Below are positions 17,910 through 26,218 of a DNA stretch of 64,000 bases, in pieces. The number at the start of each line of letters is the position of its first letter. Position 1 is the first letter of the stretch. The notes beneath the pieces were generated by a model. That model was not told the DNA's origin. It searched no databases and saw only the letters and a list, made by a program, of their open reading frames with translations. Made by a program: the position numbers and the translations under genes. Source of the stretch: G963675935 sp963823895 (lineage in GTDB: Bacteria > Planctomycetota > Planctomycetia > Pirellulales > Thermoguttaceae); the NCBI GenBank assembly GCA_963823895.1, contig CAWGNG010000028.1, positions 124,001 through 188,000 of the forward strand, written 5' to 3'.

Positions 17910-18797
17910 CTATCGAGCGTCGACGATTCCCGTCGCGTACCAGACGCCGTTGCCGCCGCGCTTCATGTCGTAGCCGAAGAAACGGCTCTGCCCGCAAACG
18001 GCGCTCCAGTGGCCGGACGAAAGCCGCCAACAGCGAACGCACTCGATGGCCGCGTCGACTAAATGCTGGCCGCCCCAACTCTCGGCGCACACCTCGCGCG
18101 GCGCACAACCGCCCGGCAGACGCGAGAGAATGCGCGAGAATCGCGAGCCCCAGAAGTGATGACCTTGCACGCGAATGTCGGCTTGATACTGCGCATGACT
18201 TTGGGCCTCTTCCAACAGCGTTGTGTTCGGTTCGCCGTCGGTGCTCGCCGGGTGATCGGGATGGGTCCGTACCGCGTAGATCAAGGTCCGCTGCGTAAGT
18301 GTGCCCGGCGGAAGCGCCAAGATCGCCGCCATCTGTTGCGGCGTATACCAAAGCGTTTCGGTGATCGGAAACTCGCTCACGACCGAACCGCGCGGGGCGG
18401 CATCGGCCCGATAATCGACAATGGCAACGCCCGGCCTGCCGAGCATCTCGCGGAATGCTTCGTGTTCGAGCAGGACAACCTGCTTGCCCTGCACCGTGAT
18501 CTTGGTGTCCACGGGCAGCCGCACACAAACATAGTCGCGCAGTTTCCCCCGCACTTGCGGATCGTCCAGGGTCTCCTTCTCGAGGCGTTCGCACTGGCCG
18601 GTGCCCCGGTCGCGGAAATAGATCAGCAACATCTTGTTCTGCCGGTCTGCGGCCGTTACGGCGTCGCGATAGCTACTTAGCCAATGCGCGGCGGGAGCGT
18701 TTTTGCCCCTGGCCGCTTCGGCTGCCCAAAGCGGCGTCAAATTGGACAATAACGCCATTACACAGGACGATAGTATCAGACTGCGTGCGCACACCAT
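17910..18797 (-). CDS. Secreted thioredoxin-like protein with a C-terminal CAP-like segment
   Basis: A 295-residue protein with a signal peptide (ending near PLWAAEA). Residues ~35-130 look like a thioredoxin fold (QNKMLLIYFRDRGTGQCERL, then VCVRLPVD), but the usual CXXC is replaced by a single Cys (TGQCERL), so it is unlikely to be a normal disulfide reductase. The C-terminal ~100 residues, with WRLSSGHWSAV and GYDMKRG...WYATG, recall CAP/SCP-type secreted domains. AAGGAG stands 7 bp before the ATG at 18797. Function is not known; a periplasmic redox or stress role is a guess. Confidence 0.65.
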   Translation of the reverse strand: MVCARSLILSSCVMALLSNLTPLWAAEAARGKNAPAAHWLSSYRDAVTAADRQNKMLLIYFRDRGTGQCERLEKETLDDPQVRGKLRDYVCVRLPVDTKITVQGKQVVLLEHEAFREMLGRPGVAIVDYRADAAPRGSVVSEFPITETLWYTPQQMAAILALPPGTLTQRTLIYAVRTHPDHPASTDGEPNTTLLEEAQSHAQYQADIRVQGHHFWGSRFSRILSRLPGGCAPREVCAESWGGQHLVDAAIECVRCWRLSSGHWSAVCGQSRFFGYDMKRGGNGVWYATGIVDAR

Positions 18798-19310
18798 CTC
18801 GTTGCTCCTTCTTTCGTCTCGGGAAAGCTGTTGCGGGGCAGTGCAAGCTGCCCCGGGCACACGCGGCGGAACGACTGCGGAGACAATCTCCGTCGGTCAA
18901 CTGCCACGATGCCGGTGGATGCTAGATACACCCATCCGTGGAAGGTCTTCCGAAGGATCCGCCCTCCGGACGACAAATGCGGGGCCCTGCCCACGCCGCG
19001 ATCGCTGCGGACCGATTACAGCCTTCTCCGGCGGTCAGCGGGCGGCCGGACTTTACCCCTCGCAATAGGGGCCATGCCATGCCGGCTGCCATTCAGAATT
19101 CACAACTCCGCCGCATCACTGTTGTTGTCAGCAACTATACTTGCTAAGCTACGGCAACTTAATCGATTGTCCCAACCTTTCCGATTAGGAAGAATCCGCA
19201 AATCACGTTGCCAATCGCGAAGCGGCAATTATGGACGACAGGGTAGCCTGCGGTCTATAACCCAAGCTGATGGTTCGATCTCCCCTAAGAATTGATGAAG
19301 GAGTAATGAC
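18798..19310. other. Intergenic region, divergent
   Basis: About 510 bp between two divergent genes. I see no coding signal, hairpin or repeat family here. It should hold the promoters for both flanking genes; TATACT near 19136 is a possible -10 for the rightward gene. Confidence 0.4.
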
Positions 19311-21271
19311 ATGCGACCCAGGACGGCGTTACGGACTTGGATCTTTTGCGTTTCCGCATTTCTAGTCACAGCAATGACTTATGCGGCGGATACGCCCATT
19401 CCACCGCCAGTGGCGGACACGCCACGCGAAGACGCTTCAATTCCCCAGGGATCGCTTGCCGAAGCCTGCAAACACGCCAAGGCCGACTTCCATCCGATCA
19501 CGCCGACCGACGTTGCCCAGTCCCGGACGGTGCTCCTGGAAGCCCTCGGCCGGCTCGACCAGAAGCTGACCGAGGCAGGAGCTAATGGGGAGGGCTGGCG
19601 AAAGTACCTCCATCTGGACCTGCTGAACGAGTCACTTAGCAGCGGCAAGAAGCCCAACCTGGACCGCTTGACCCGCATCTACGGGCTTTTCAACCGCGGC
19701 TACGACGGTCTGGAATTGGCCTGGTTCGTCGACGCGCAGCACGCTTTGATTAACTACATCGCCATGGCTAGTTCCGTCGGCAGTCCCCAGGTTCGCACGG
19801 ATTATGAGCAACTCCTCGACAGACTCGCTCCGGTTCTCGCAGCATACGATGCCAAACCGACAACCGAAAACGCCCTGATCATTAGCGACTCGGTCCGCTG
19901 GCTGCAAAACGCCCACCAGGCGCCGGCGCTCGTCGAGGCGATTCAAAAACGCTTTGTCCATCCCAACCTGATCGGCCACGCCTCGGCCGAACTGGTGGGG
20001 GCCGGCATTGTCGAGTCGGTCGACAACGTCACTCAGGTCAACGATTGCATTCTCGGCACGAGCGTCAGCGGCACCGCCCACACCGTGGGCAAGACGCGCG
20101 CCGCGCTTGTGCCCAATTCGGATGTGGGAGTGATCGACACCCTGTTCTTCGGCAGAACGCACAGCGACAACGTCGGCTATCACCATCCGGTGACGATCTT
20201 CAGCAGCGCCGACGCCAGCTTGGTCGGCTGCAAGCGAGTTTGGATCAATCAGGACGGCCTGTCGTCGCATTGCGCCGCCTCCAACGCCGAGACCCGCATC
20301 TGTGTTTGCGACATCCAATCGAGACGGGGCGGGGGAATGGTGCAGCGGATTGCCTGGAAACGCGCCGGAGAGCAGCAGAGCGAAGCGGAGTGCATCGCTT
20401 CCAGCCACGCGGCGCAACGCCTCAACGAGCGCATCGACCAGCAGGCCGCCGAACCGCTCGATCGGGCGAACCGGCAGTACATGGAAAAATACAAGCAGCC
20501 GTTTAGCGATCGAAACCTCTTCCCGCAGTTGCTGCGTTTCAGCTCGACGGATCGCGCCCTGAGCGTGCTCGGCTTGCAGGCCGGCGGCGGCAAGGTCGCG
20601 GCGCCGGATGATGCGCCCCGCCCGTCGTTGAAGGGGCCGACATGACGCTGCAACTCCACGAGTCCGCCATCAACAATCTGGCGCTCGATGCGCTGGCAGG
20701 CCGCACCATGTACGAGGACAAGGCGCAGGCCGGCGCGAAGAACTTGCTCGGCCACCTGCCCGAAGGTCTCAAAGGGGACGAGGACGGCAGGCCCTGGGCA
20801 ATCACCTTCACCGCCCAAAAGCCGCTGGTGGTCACCTTCGTCGACAACGGCTTCAAGATCGTCATTAACGGCGTCAAGTTCTACAAGGGGGAGTATTATT
20901 GTGACGACACCACCGTCTCGGCGGTTTATACGATTAAGAACACGCCGGAAGGGTTCAAGGCGATTCGGCAAGGACCGGTCAACGTCGCTCCCTCCAATAA
21001 GTTAGCCAGCAACGGGGGCACGCAGAAGATCACTCGCATTTCGCTGAAGAAGCGATTCGAGAAGATACTCAAGCCCGAGTTCGTCAGCGAGGGCATCGAG
21101 TTTTCCGGCCGCTGGAAAGCCGCCGGCAAGCTCATGCCGATTCAATTCGAGTGTCGCGACGGCTGGGCCGTGATTGCCTGGAAGCGCACCGCCGCCGCAC
21201 CGAAAGTCGCCGCGGTGAAAAAGGACGCCGTCGCGAAGCCGGCCGAACCGAAGGTCGCCTCCGCAAGGTAA
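19311..21271 (+). CDS. Secreted planctomycete hypothetical protein, split by an apparent frameshift
   Basis: The first part (19311-20645, 444 residues) has a signal peptide ending near MTYAADT and a repeat-poor body with YHHPVTIFSSADA and ETRICVCDIQSRR. The second part (20642-21271, 209 residues) begins MTLQLHESAINNLALDALAG and has PWAITFTAQKPLVVTF. From memory, related planctomycete proteins carry both parts in one chain, joined just before the LHES motif. One extra base at GGGGCC (20633-20638) would fuse them. Against this, the ATGA overlap and the AAGGGG before the second ATG could also serve translational coupling. AAGGAG precedes the first start. Function unknown; the C-terminal Lys/Ala tail is low complexity. 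Confidence 0.65.
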
Positions 21272-21328
21272 TCGCAGGGGAGTAAGTCCGCCGGCCAAAG
21301 GGGCGCGCAACACAGTTGCCCTTGCGCG

Positions 21329-21823
21329 TTAACCGCTAACGACCACTTTTTCGTACAGTACGTTGACAATCCCCGCGGTGACTTCCGCTTGGCTGCTTTC
21401 CAGCAGCAGGTCGAGCTTGTCGTGCAACTGGCGGCGGCGGTTCGTCTGCGCGGCGGCGGCCAATGTGCCCTCAACCGTTAGCGCCCCGCCCGCACCCACG
21501 CGGCTGTGAAGCTCGTCGAAATCGGCCTCTGTCCAGCCGCGGAAAAGCTCCTTATGTTCTTCGATCACCTCGGCCACGACGGGATTCGTCTGGCGATCGA
21601 AGCGGCGATAAACCAACTGCGCGGGATCGACAAAAAACTCATCGACAGCCACTCGCAGCCCCTCGGCAAGCCGGTGCAGCGTGCGGGCGTGCGGCTTCTT
21701 GTCGCCGCGGAGAATCCCGCGAACCGTGCGAACGTCGAGACCGCTCTGCTCGGCCACGCCCGAGAGGGTAAGCCCCCGGGCAGCCATTAGACGCAACAGG
21801 TTTTCGCGGGCATGAATCGACAT
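21329..21823 (-). CDS. XRE-family transcriptional regulator
   Basis: A 164-residue regulator. Residues ~7-61 are a Cro/C1-type helix-turn-helix (LRLMAARGLTLSGVAEQSGL, VRTVRGILRGDKKPHARTL, LAEGLRVAVDEFF). The C-terminal half is helical and may be for dimerisation or sensing (ELHSRVGAGGALTVEGTLAA). It is transcribed leftward from a compact divergent promoter whose -10 overlaps that of two small rightward ORFs, so it probably represses both directions. The layout is like the switch of a phage or mobile element, although no such genes follow. Confidence 0.82.
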   Translation of the reverse strand: MSIHARENLLRLMAARGLTLSGVAEQSGLDVRTVRGILRGDKKPHARTLHRLAEGLRVAVDEFFVDPAQLVYRRFDRQTNPVVAEVIEEHKELFRGWTEADFDELHSRVGAGGALTVEGTLAAAAQTNRRRQLHDKLDLLLESSQAEVTAGIVNVLYEKVVVSG

Positions 21824-21832
21824 TCGCGGCCC

Positions 21833-21881
21833 TTGACAGAAATATGGACGTATGTATACTGAATTCCCGACCAGTTGTCAA
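21833..21881. promoter_or_regulatory. Overlapping divergent promoters sharing one -10 palindrome
   Basis: Rightward: TTGACA at 21833-21838, 16-nt spacer, TATACT at 21855-21860. Leftward: TTGACA as the complement of 21876-21881, 17-nt spacer, TATACA as the complement of 21853-21858. The two -10 boxes overlap on the palindrome GTATAC (21854-21859). Both -35 boxes are perfect consensus. The two promoters cannot easily be used at once. Confidence 0.8.
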
Positions 21882-21912
21882 GTGGGCTGTTCGCAGCACG
21901 AAGGAGACGGCA

Positions 21913-21993
21913 ATGGCTGGCAGAGCAAGGGCCGCGAAGAACCGCTGTCGGGTGCGGATCGTTCGCTACAGCGAGGCCGCGCCCGCGGGCTGA
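21913..21993 (+). CDS. 26-residue basic microprotein
   Basis: Reads MAGRARAAKNRCRVRIVRYS and ends EAAPAG. It is strongly basic with no membrane segment. AAGGAG lies 7 bp before the ATG, and a consensus promoter stands ~52 bp upstream. It is the first ORF opposite the XRE regulator. The strength of these signals argues for translation. It may be a leader peptide or a small nucleic-acid-binding protein. No homologue is recognised. Confidence 0.55.
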   Translation: MAGRARAAKNRCRVRIVRYSEAAPAG

Positions 21994-22044
21994 CACGACG
22001 TTCCGCCGGGGACGGTGGCGATTGAACCGGCAGAGGGGCCAATG

Positions 22045-22188
22045 ATGACCGCCACCCAAGCCAGCCGCTATGTCGAGGCATTCAACCGGGCAGCCCGTGG
22101 CGGCGCCCGAAAGATCTGCGCTGTCGCCCTGCCGGTTCGAGTCCGTTACGATGGCGACCCCCGGTCGGGTGAGCTCCTCCGCGCATAA
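22045..22188 (+). CDS. 47-residue microprotein
   Basis: Begins MTATQASRYVEAFNRAARGG and continues to VRVRYDGDPRSGELLRA. An ATG 3 bp upstream (22042) is also possible; GAGGGG spacing fits the second better. It follows the 26-residue ORF on the same presumed transcript, and its stop codon overlaps the T-run of a terminator that works on the other strand. It is not recognised; it could be a small regulator paired with the XRE protein. Confidence 0.5.
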   Translation: MTATQASRYVEAFNRAARGGARKICAVALPVRVRYDGDPRSGELLRA

Positions 22189-22234
22189 AAAAAGCCCGCT
22201 GCTTGCCTGTCAGGTATCGGCCGGCAACGGGCTT
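22187..22234 (-). terminator. Intrinsic terminator of the exonuclease gene
   Basis: On the minus strand AAGCCCG (complement of 22228-22234) pairs with CGGGCTT, extended by TTGC/GCAA across a small bulge, and is followed by seven T residues (complement of 22187-22193). It lies 112 bp past the stop of the gene at 22349. Confidence 0.75.
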
Positions 22235-22348
22235 CCACCGCGGGACTTGACCTGACGCCTCAGTGCGGTGACCCTGTCAAGACGCCGTTGGCGAGGCAGC
22301 CACACCTAACGTCCTGACATGTAAATCATAGGCTTTTCTGCGATCTTG

Positions 22349-23179
22349 TCAAACACTTTTTTCCGTGGATTCCCACGGATTTTTCCAATCCCCCCAATGT
22401 TCGAGGTATGTCCGAAACGCCGAGGATGCTTCGGCCTTGACCTCCAGCCATTGCTTGGTCTTGGCGATCAATTCGTGCTCGGCTTCGAGGCTAAGCTGGC
22501 CGCACAACACGCGGGTGCGAAGAAAGACAAAATAAGTGTCCAGCACGTCGCAGCGGCAGTAGTCGTTGATCTCGGCGAGTCGGCCGGCATCGTATAGGTC
22601 CTGGACCATGTCGCCTTGAATGTCCATTTTCCCCGGCTTGCCGAGGATGTTCGCCGCCAGATTCAGTCCGCCGGTAAAGCGAGTGGCGCCGAAGTTTGTC
22701 AGCAACTCGTAAAGATCGAGATGCGCCACGCTGTTATAGCGGTTGCGCGGCTGGTCAAACGACTTGCCGGCCCCCTGAAACCAGCCCGGCGCGCTGATGC
22801 CATAGCGAAACGCCGCCAATTCCAAGAGCGGCAGGTCGAACCCCCGGCCGTTGAAACTTACCAGAGTGGGCCGGCGATATGCCTCCCAGCCGCGCCAGAA
22901 ATTCTCGGTGATCACGTGCGGCCGGAATTGCGGCTCGTCGAGCACCACCACGTCTTCCAGCATGAAGTTGTCCGCCACTTTGCCGACCGCCACCGAAATC
23001 GGCACCTGGAAACTGTAGGGAATGAAATCGCTCTCGTATTTCTCCATCAACTCGTCGCGATAGCGGCGCACCGCCTCTGCGGGCGACAACCCCTCAGCCG
23101 CGTATCGCAACTTCGCCACCAACTGTGCATCGGCGACGCTTTCGGTATCGAACACCAGATAACGGACAGAATTGGACAT
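22349..23179 (-). CDS. Predicted 3'-5' exonuclease, PolB-related
   Basis: A 276-residue protein of the stand-alone DNA polymerase B exonuclease-like family. The DEDD acidic residues are seen in LVFDTESV (Exo I), VSFNGRGFDLPLLELAAFR (Exo II region) and a C-terminal DYCRCDVLDTYFVFLRTR (Exo III). A middle HLDLYELLTNFGA stretch is also typical. Such proteins should trim single-stranded DNA ends, though their role in repair is poorly known. It is transcribed alone and ends at the terminator near 22200. Confidence 0.85.
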   Translation of the reverse strand: MSNSVRYLVFDTESVADAQLVAKLRYAAEGLSPAEAVRRYRDELMEKYESDFIPYSFQVPISVAVGKVADNFMLEDVVVLDEPQFRPHVITENFWRGWEAYRRPTLVSFNGRGFDLPLLELAAFRYGISAPGWFQGAGKSFDQPRNRYNSVAHLDLYELLTNFGATRFTGGLNLAANILGKPGKMDIQGDMVQDLYDAGRLAEINDYCRCDVLDTYFVFLRTRVLCGQLSLEAEHELIAKTKQWLEVKAEASSAFRTYLEHWGDWKNPWESTEKSV

Positions 23180-23206
23180 GGGCGTGATTTGTAGCTAGAG
23201 AAGAGG

Positions 23207-24914
23207 CTATTGTTGTAGCGGCGGCGCGTCGGAATAGAAGGGATAGAAGTTCGTGTTTGGCCGGATACCGATGACGTCGTCCCCTCGCCAGAATATCTCA
23301 TATTCGCCGCCGAGGCCCTTTTCCCTGGTGTGACGGTCAGGAAGAGCGTACTCCATTTCAATGTGTGTCCCCGCGGGCAATTTTCCCATCCAGGCGAATT
23401 GTCCCGCGAAGACCGGCCGATAGGCTTTATTGTCGACGCAGACGCGAACCGAATCTCGCGGCGTCCAGTGCGGCACGCGCAGCGCGACGCTTGCGGCAAT
23501 CTTGGGGGTTGCGCTCAATTGTGCGGCTTTCCCGCGTCGGCAAACCAGCCGAATTCGCGGATCTTCGTAATCGAAATGAAACAGCACTTGCAGAACGCCG
23601 TCGGTGGAGACTGCCACGTGCTTGTAGATGTCCACGAGCGTATGAACGTCGGCGGAAGTGACGTCGGTAACCGCGTGCTTGCCGCCGTGGGCATGGCCGT
23701 GGCAGCCCCCGTAGCCGCCAATAATCCGTTTGTCCAGTTCCCTGTGCGCGTCCTTTCCATCATCGACCAGCGGTCGCAGCGGAGGAGTAGTCCTGATCTG
23801 GGACGGCAGAATCCGCGCCCGCACCAGACGCTCGGCGTCGGCGAGAAACTCCGCATATCCCGCCTGATACAACCACAGCGCCAACTGCGCCACATCGCCG
23901 GGCGACGTCGTCTCGCCGAAACTTTCGCGTACCATGTTGTGGCTCGTGTAGCCGGACTCATGCACGACGCGTGGAATGCTCACGCGGTAAGCCGCCTTCA
24001 CGCGGTCGATGTACTGGTGCCGGCCGGTGAGCCGGCCATACAACAGCAGGCCGCGGAGCGTGCCGAGGTAAGAGTGCGTGTGATCGGCTTTGGCGGCCGG
24101 ATTGATGGCGCCATCCGCTTGCGTGGACTTGGCAAAGTGAAACTGCGCGATCCGATCCGCCAGCCGCAGAGCCGCCGCATCGCCGGTTGTCTCGAAGAAC
24201 CAAACGAGAGCTTCCAGCAACCGTCCATGCGTGTCGCACGGATCGGTGTTGTGGATCACCGCCTTGCCGCGTTTTTGACAGGCGTTCGAACTTCTGCAAA
24301 TCCCAACTTCCATCGCCGCGGAGTTTGCCATCGAGACTTTCGATCATCTGTCGGCCCATCGCGGCGGCCCAGTCGTCTTTCCTCCACCGCGCCAGAGCGT
24401 TCAGCGCCAGCAGGCCCTCGCGGAGCGAGTGCAGATCCCACTGCGGCCCTTCACTCGAAGGGCCTGGATTAGGATTGAGGCAGATATGATCGGGATTATC
24501 GAAGAACCGCCGCACCTTCTTCCGCATCGCGGTCTCGATCGCCTTTGGGATTTCAAAGCCGATCGCCTCTTCCAGCCGCATCATCGCATCCCACCAGCGG
24601 CCGATATTGTGAGCCGGCCACCATTTTTGCAGGCTCGCCCGGTAGTCCGGGCCGACGCTGAGTTCCCAATAGGGGAGATAGTTGTCCTCGGGGTCGAGTA
24701 TCGCCAGCAGGTTCTGACCCGCCAGGCGGAGCGACTGCTCTAGGGACAAAGGTGCGACTGGGGCCGCTTGGCGTTCTTGTGGCTGGGTATCGCCGGCATT
24801 CCGACTTGCGACCACCAATCGGTCACTCGCCAAGACCCCGACGACTGCCCCGACAACACCCTTAAGGCACGTTCGCCGATCAAACTCGCGCTGGTCGCTA
24901 TGAATACAATTCAC
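23207..24914 (-). CDS. Tat-exported six-hairpin glycosidase-like protein, with one apparent frameshift
   Basis: The N-terminus has a Tat-like motif (DRRTCLKGVVGAVVGVLA). The body has helical-barrel features typical of beta-L-arabinofuranosidase-like or unsaturated-glycosidase families (GRWWDAMMRLEEAIGFEIP, then DTHGRLLEALVWFFETTGD). The C-terminal part is beta-rich (VALRVPHWTPRDSVRV). The frame changes at a run of five A on the coding strand (24272-24276); with four A it reads FERLSKRGKAVIHNTDP without a break, giving a ~569-residue protein. The substrate is not clear and the family call is cautious. It starts at 24914 and stands alone. Confidence 0.7.
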
Positions 24915-25268
24915 GGATACCTCTCATGGCTAGCCAATCGTGTGGTCGCTTCGCCGTGGTGATGGGGGACGGTTCGTCCAGCAAGCCGCTTGCGGCTTCG
25001 CACTGAACCCGGCCCTTTCTTGCCATTTTTCACTGGACACAGCCTACCACAACCAGTCCATTTCTGAGAAGACACGGGACAATATGGCAAAACGGGAGGG
25101 AAGGCATTGTCGAAAGGAGATTCCGCCGGACGGCCGAGCCGAGAACCCGCCCCGCAGAGGGGTGGCGGTTTTCTCGCTTTTCCCCTTCGCGCGTTCGACA
25201 AAGCTGATAGAATAATGAGTCTATCTGCCTAGAGCCAATTTGAACTGCTGGAAAAGTGGTAGTGAATT
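24915..25268. other. Intergenic region before rpmI, with no infC
   Basis: About 350 bp between a leftward gene and rpmI. In many bacteria infC (IF3) lies directly upstream of rpmI; none of its reading frame is found here. Apart from the hairpin at 25141-25181 no repeat is seen. Confidence 0.55.
25141..25181 (+). terminator. Hairpin with T-rich tail upstream of rpmI (attenuator or terminator)
   Basis: GAGAA/TTCTC and CCGCC/GGCGG stems with CCCC/GGGG enclose a GCA loop, followed by GCTTTT. It sits ~90 bp before the rpmI start, where L20-dependent leaders occur in other bacteria. Whether it is an attenuator or ends an earlier transcript is not known. Confidence 0.4.
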
Positions 25269-25472
25269 ATGCCGAAAATGAAGACCCATAAAGGGACGAA
25301 AAAACGTTTCCGCTTGACCGCCAAGGGGAAGGTCAAACACCGCAGCGCCGGCACCAGCCACTTGGCCTCGCGGATGAGCCACAAACGCAAGCGAAATCTC
25401 CGCCGCACCGATACCATTCAGGAAGTCGAGTGCGCGAAGATTCGCCTCGTCCTGGGAAAACATAGCAGTTGA
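25269..25472 (+). CDS. rpmI: 50S ribosomal protein L35
   Basis: A 67-residue basic protein starting MPKMKTHKGTKKRFRLTAKG, the standard L35 beginning, with KHRSAGTSHL and a C-terminal KIRLVLGKHSS. Full length for the family. It binds 23S rRNA in the large subunit. It heads the rpmI-rplT-pheS-pheT block. A 160-bp gap holding a repeat hairpin separates it from rplT, wider than usual for this pair. Confidence 0.97.
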   Translation: MPKMKTHKGTKKRFRLTAKGKVKHRSAGTSHLASRMSHKRKRNLRRTDTIQEVECAKIRLVLGKHSS

Positions 25473-25484
25473 CCGAATGTACCC

Positions 25485-25552
25485 TGTACTCCTCACGCTC
25501 CGCGTGAGGCGATCCGAGTCGTGCCTTCCTCTCGCAGAGCGGGAGGAATACA
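25485..25552. repeat. TGTACTCCT-type hairpin repeat, copy 2
   Basis: Same family as 11149-11217: TGTACTCCTCACGCTCCGCG at the left, GAGCGGGAGGAATACA at the right, with internal arms changed together. It lies inside the rpmI-rplT transcript. Confidence 0.75.
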
Positions 25553-25633
25553 CTTACCAGCGGAACGGGCTTCCCAAAACGCTTCTCGACGGCGAGAAGG
25601 GCCTGGCTTCCGCATAGACCTGAGGTTTTTTCG

Positions 25634-25990
25634 ATGAGAACCACGAAGGGCGCCGCCCGAACCAGGGCCAAGAATCGCCTGTTCAAGAAGGCGAAAGGAT
25701 ATGTCGGCGGCCGTCGCCACCTGTTGCGTACCGCCAAGGAGAATCTCGTCCGCGCCGGCGTCTACGCCTACCGCGACCGCCGCAACCGCAAGCGGGATTT
25801 CCGCCGGCTGTGGATCACCCGCATCAACGCCGCCGCCCGCGCGCTGGGGCTCCGCTACAGCGAGCTCATCGCCGGCCTGGCGAAGGCCAATATCGAACTC
25901 GACCGCAAAATCCTGGCCGACATGGCTGTGGCCGATCCACAAGGCTTCGAGGCGGTCGTGGAACTGGCCAAGAAGGCCATCGCCAAGTAA
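25634..25990 (+). CDS. rplT: 50S ribosomal protein L20
   Basis: A 118-residue protein of the usual L20 length. The basic N-terminal helix (MRTTKGAARTRAKNRLFKKA, then KGYVGGRRHLLRTAKENL) and the globular C-terminus (RDFRRLWITRINAAAR, ILADMAVADPQGF) are intact. L20 assembles early on 23S rRNA and in other bacteria represses its own operon by binding the leader. A ~180-bp nested hairpin separates it from pheS. Confidence 0.97.
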   Translation: MRTTKGAARTRAKNRLFKKAKGYVGGRRHLLRTAKENLVRAGVYAYRDRRNRKRDFRRLWITRINAAARALGLRYSELIAGLAKANIELDRKILADMAVADPQGFEAVVELAKKAIAK

Positions 25991-26002
25991 AGCAAGCAAA
26001 AA

Positions 26003-26190
26003 GTGCACCACGGAGGCTCGGAGGGTACGGAGGAGCGAAAAGAAGAACTAGAGAGAATGAAGAATCCGTTTAGCCGCCGCGTCCACGCGGCGTGAACTGG
26101 CGAGTCGCTCGAAACGTCGCGTGGACGCGGCGGCTAAACGGATTCTCTCTCTTCTCCGTGTCCTCCGCGTCTCCGTGGTGTTCTTCCCGT
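26003..26190. repeat. Nested hairpin: GTTTAGC repeat (copy C) inside a CACGGAG-type repeat
   Basis: Outer arms CACCACGGAGGC (26004 onward) and CCGTGGTG (to ~26184) enclose an inner pair, AATCCGTTTAGCCGCCGCGT and its complement ending at 26143. The inner arm pair (26063-26143) differs from copies A and B inside but keeps GTTTAGCCGCCG at its ends. It lies between rplT and pheS. Confidence 0.85.
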
Positions 26191-26218
26191 CCGCTATTTT
26201 CTTGCTCCCGCTGCGATC

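Noticed and set aside
22100..22165. tRNA T-arm at GGTTCGAGTCC
   Set aside because: The flanking stem does not pair and no other tRNA parts are present. It is within the 47-residue ORF.
24940..25215. 91-codon plus-strand ORF before rpmI
   Set aside because: No family match and no ribosome site; its composition looks random and it crosses the hairpin at 25141.
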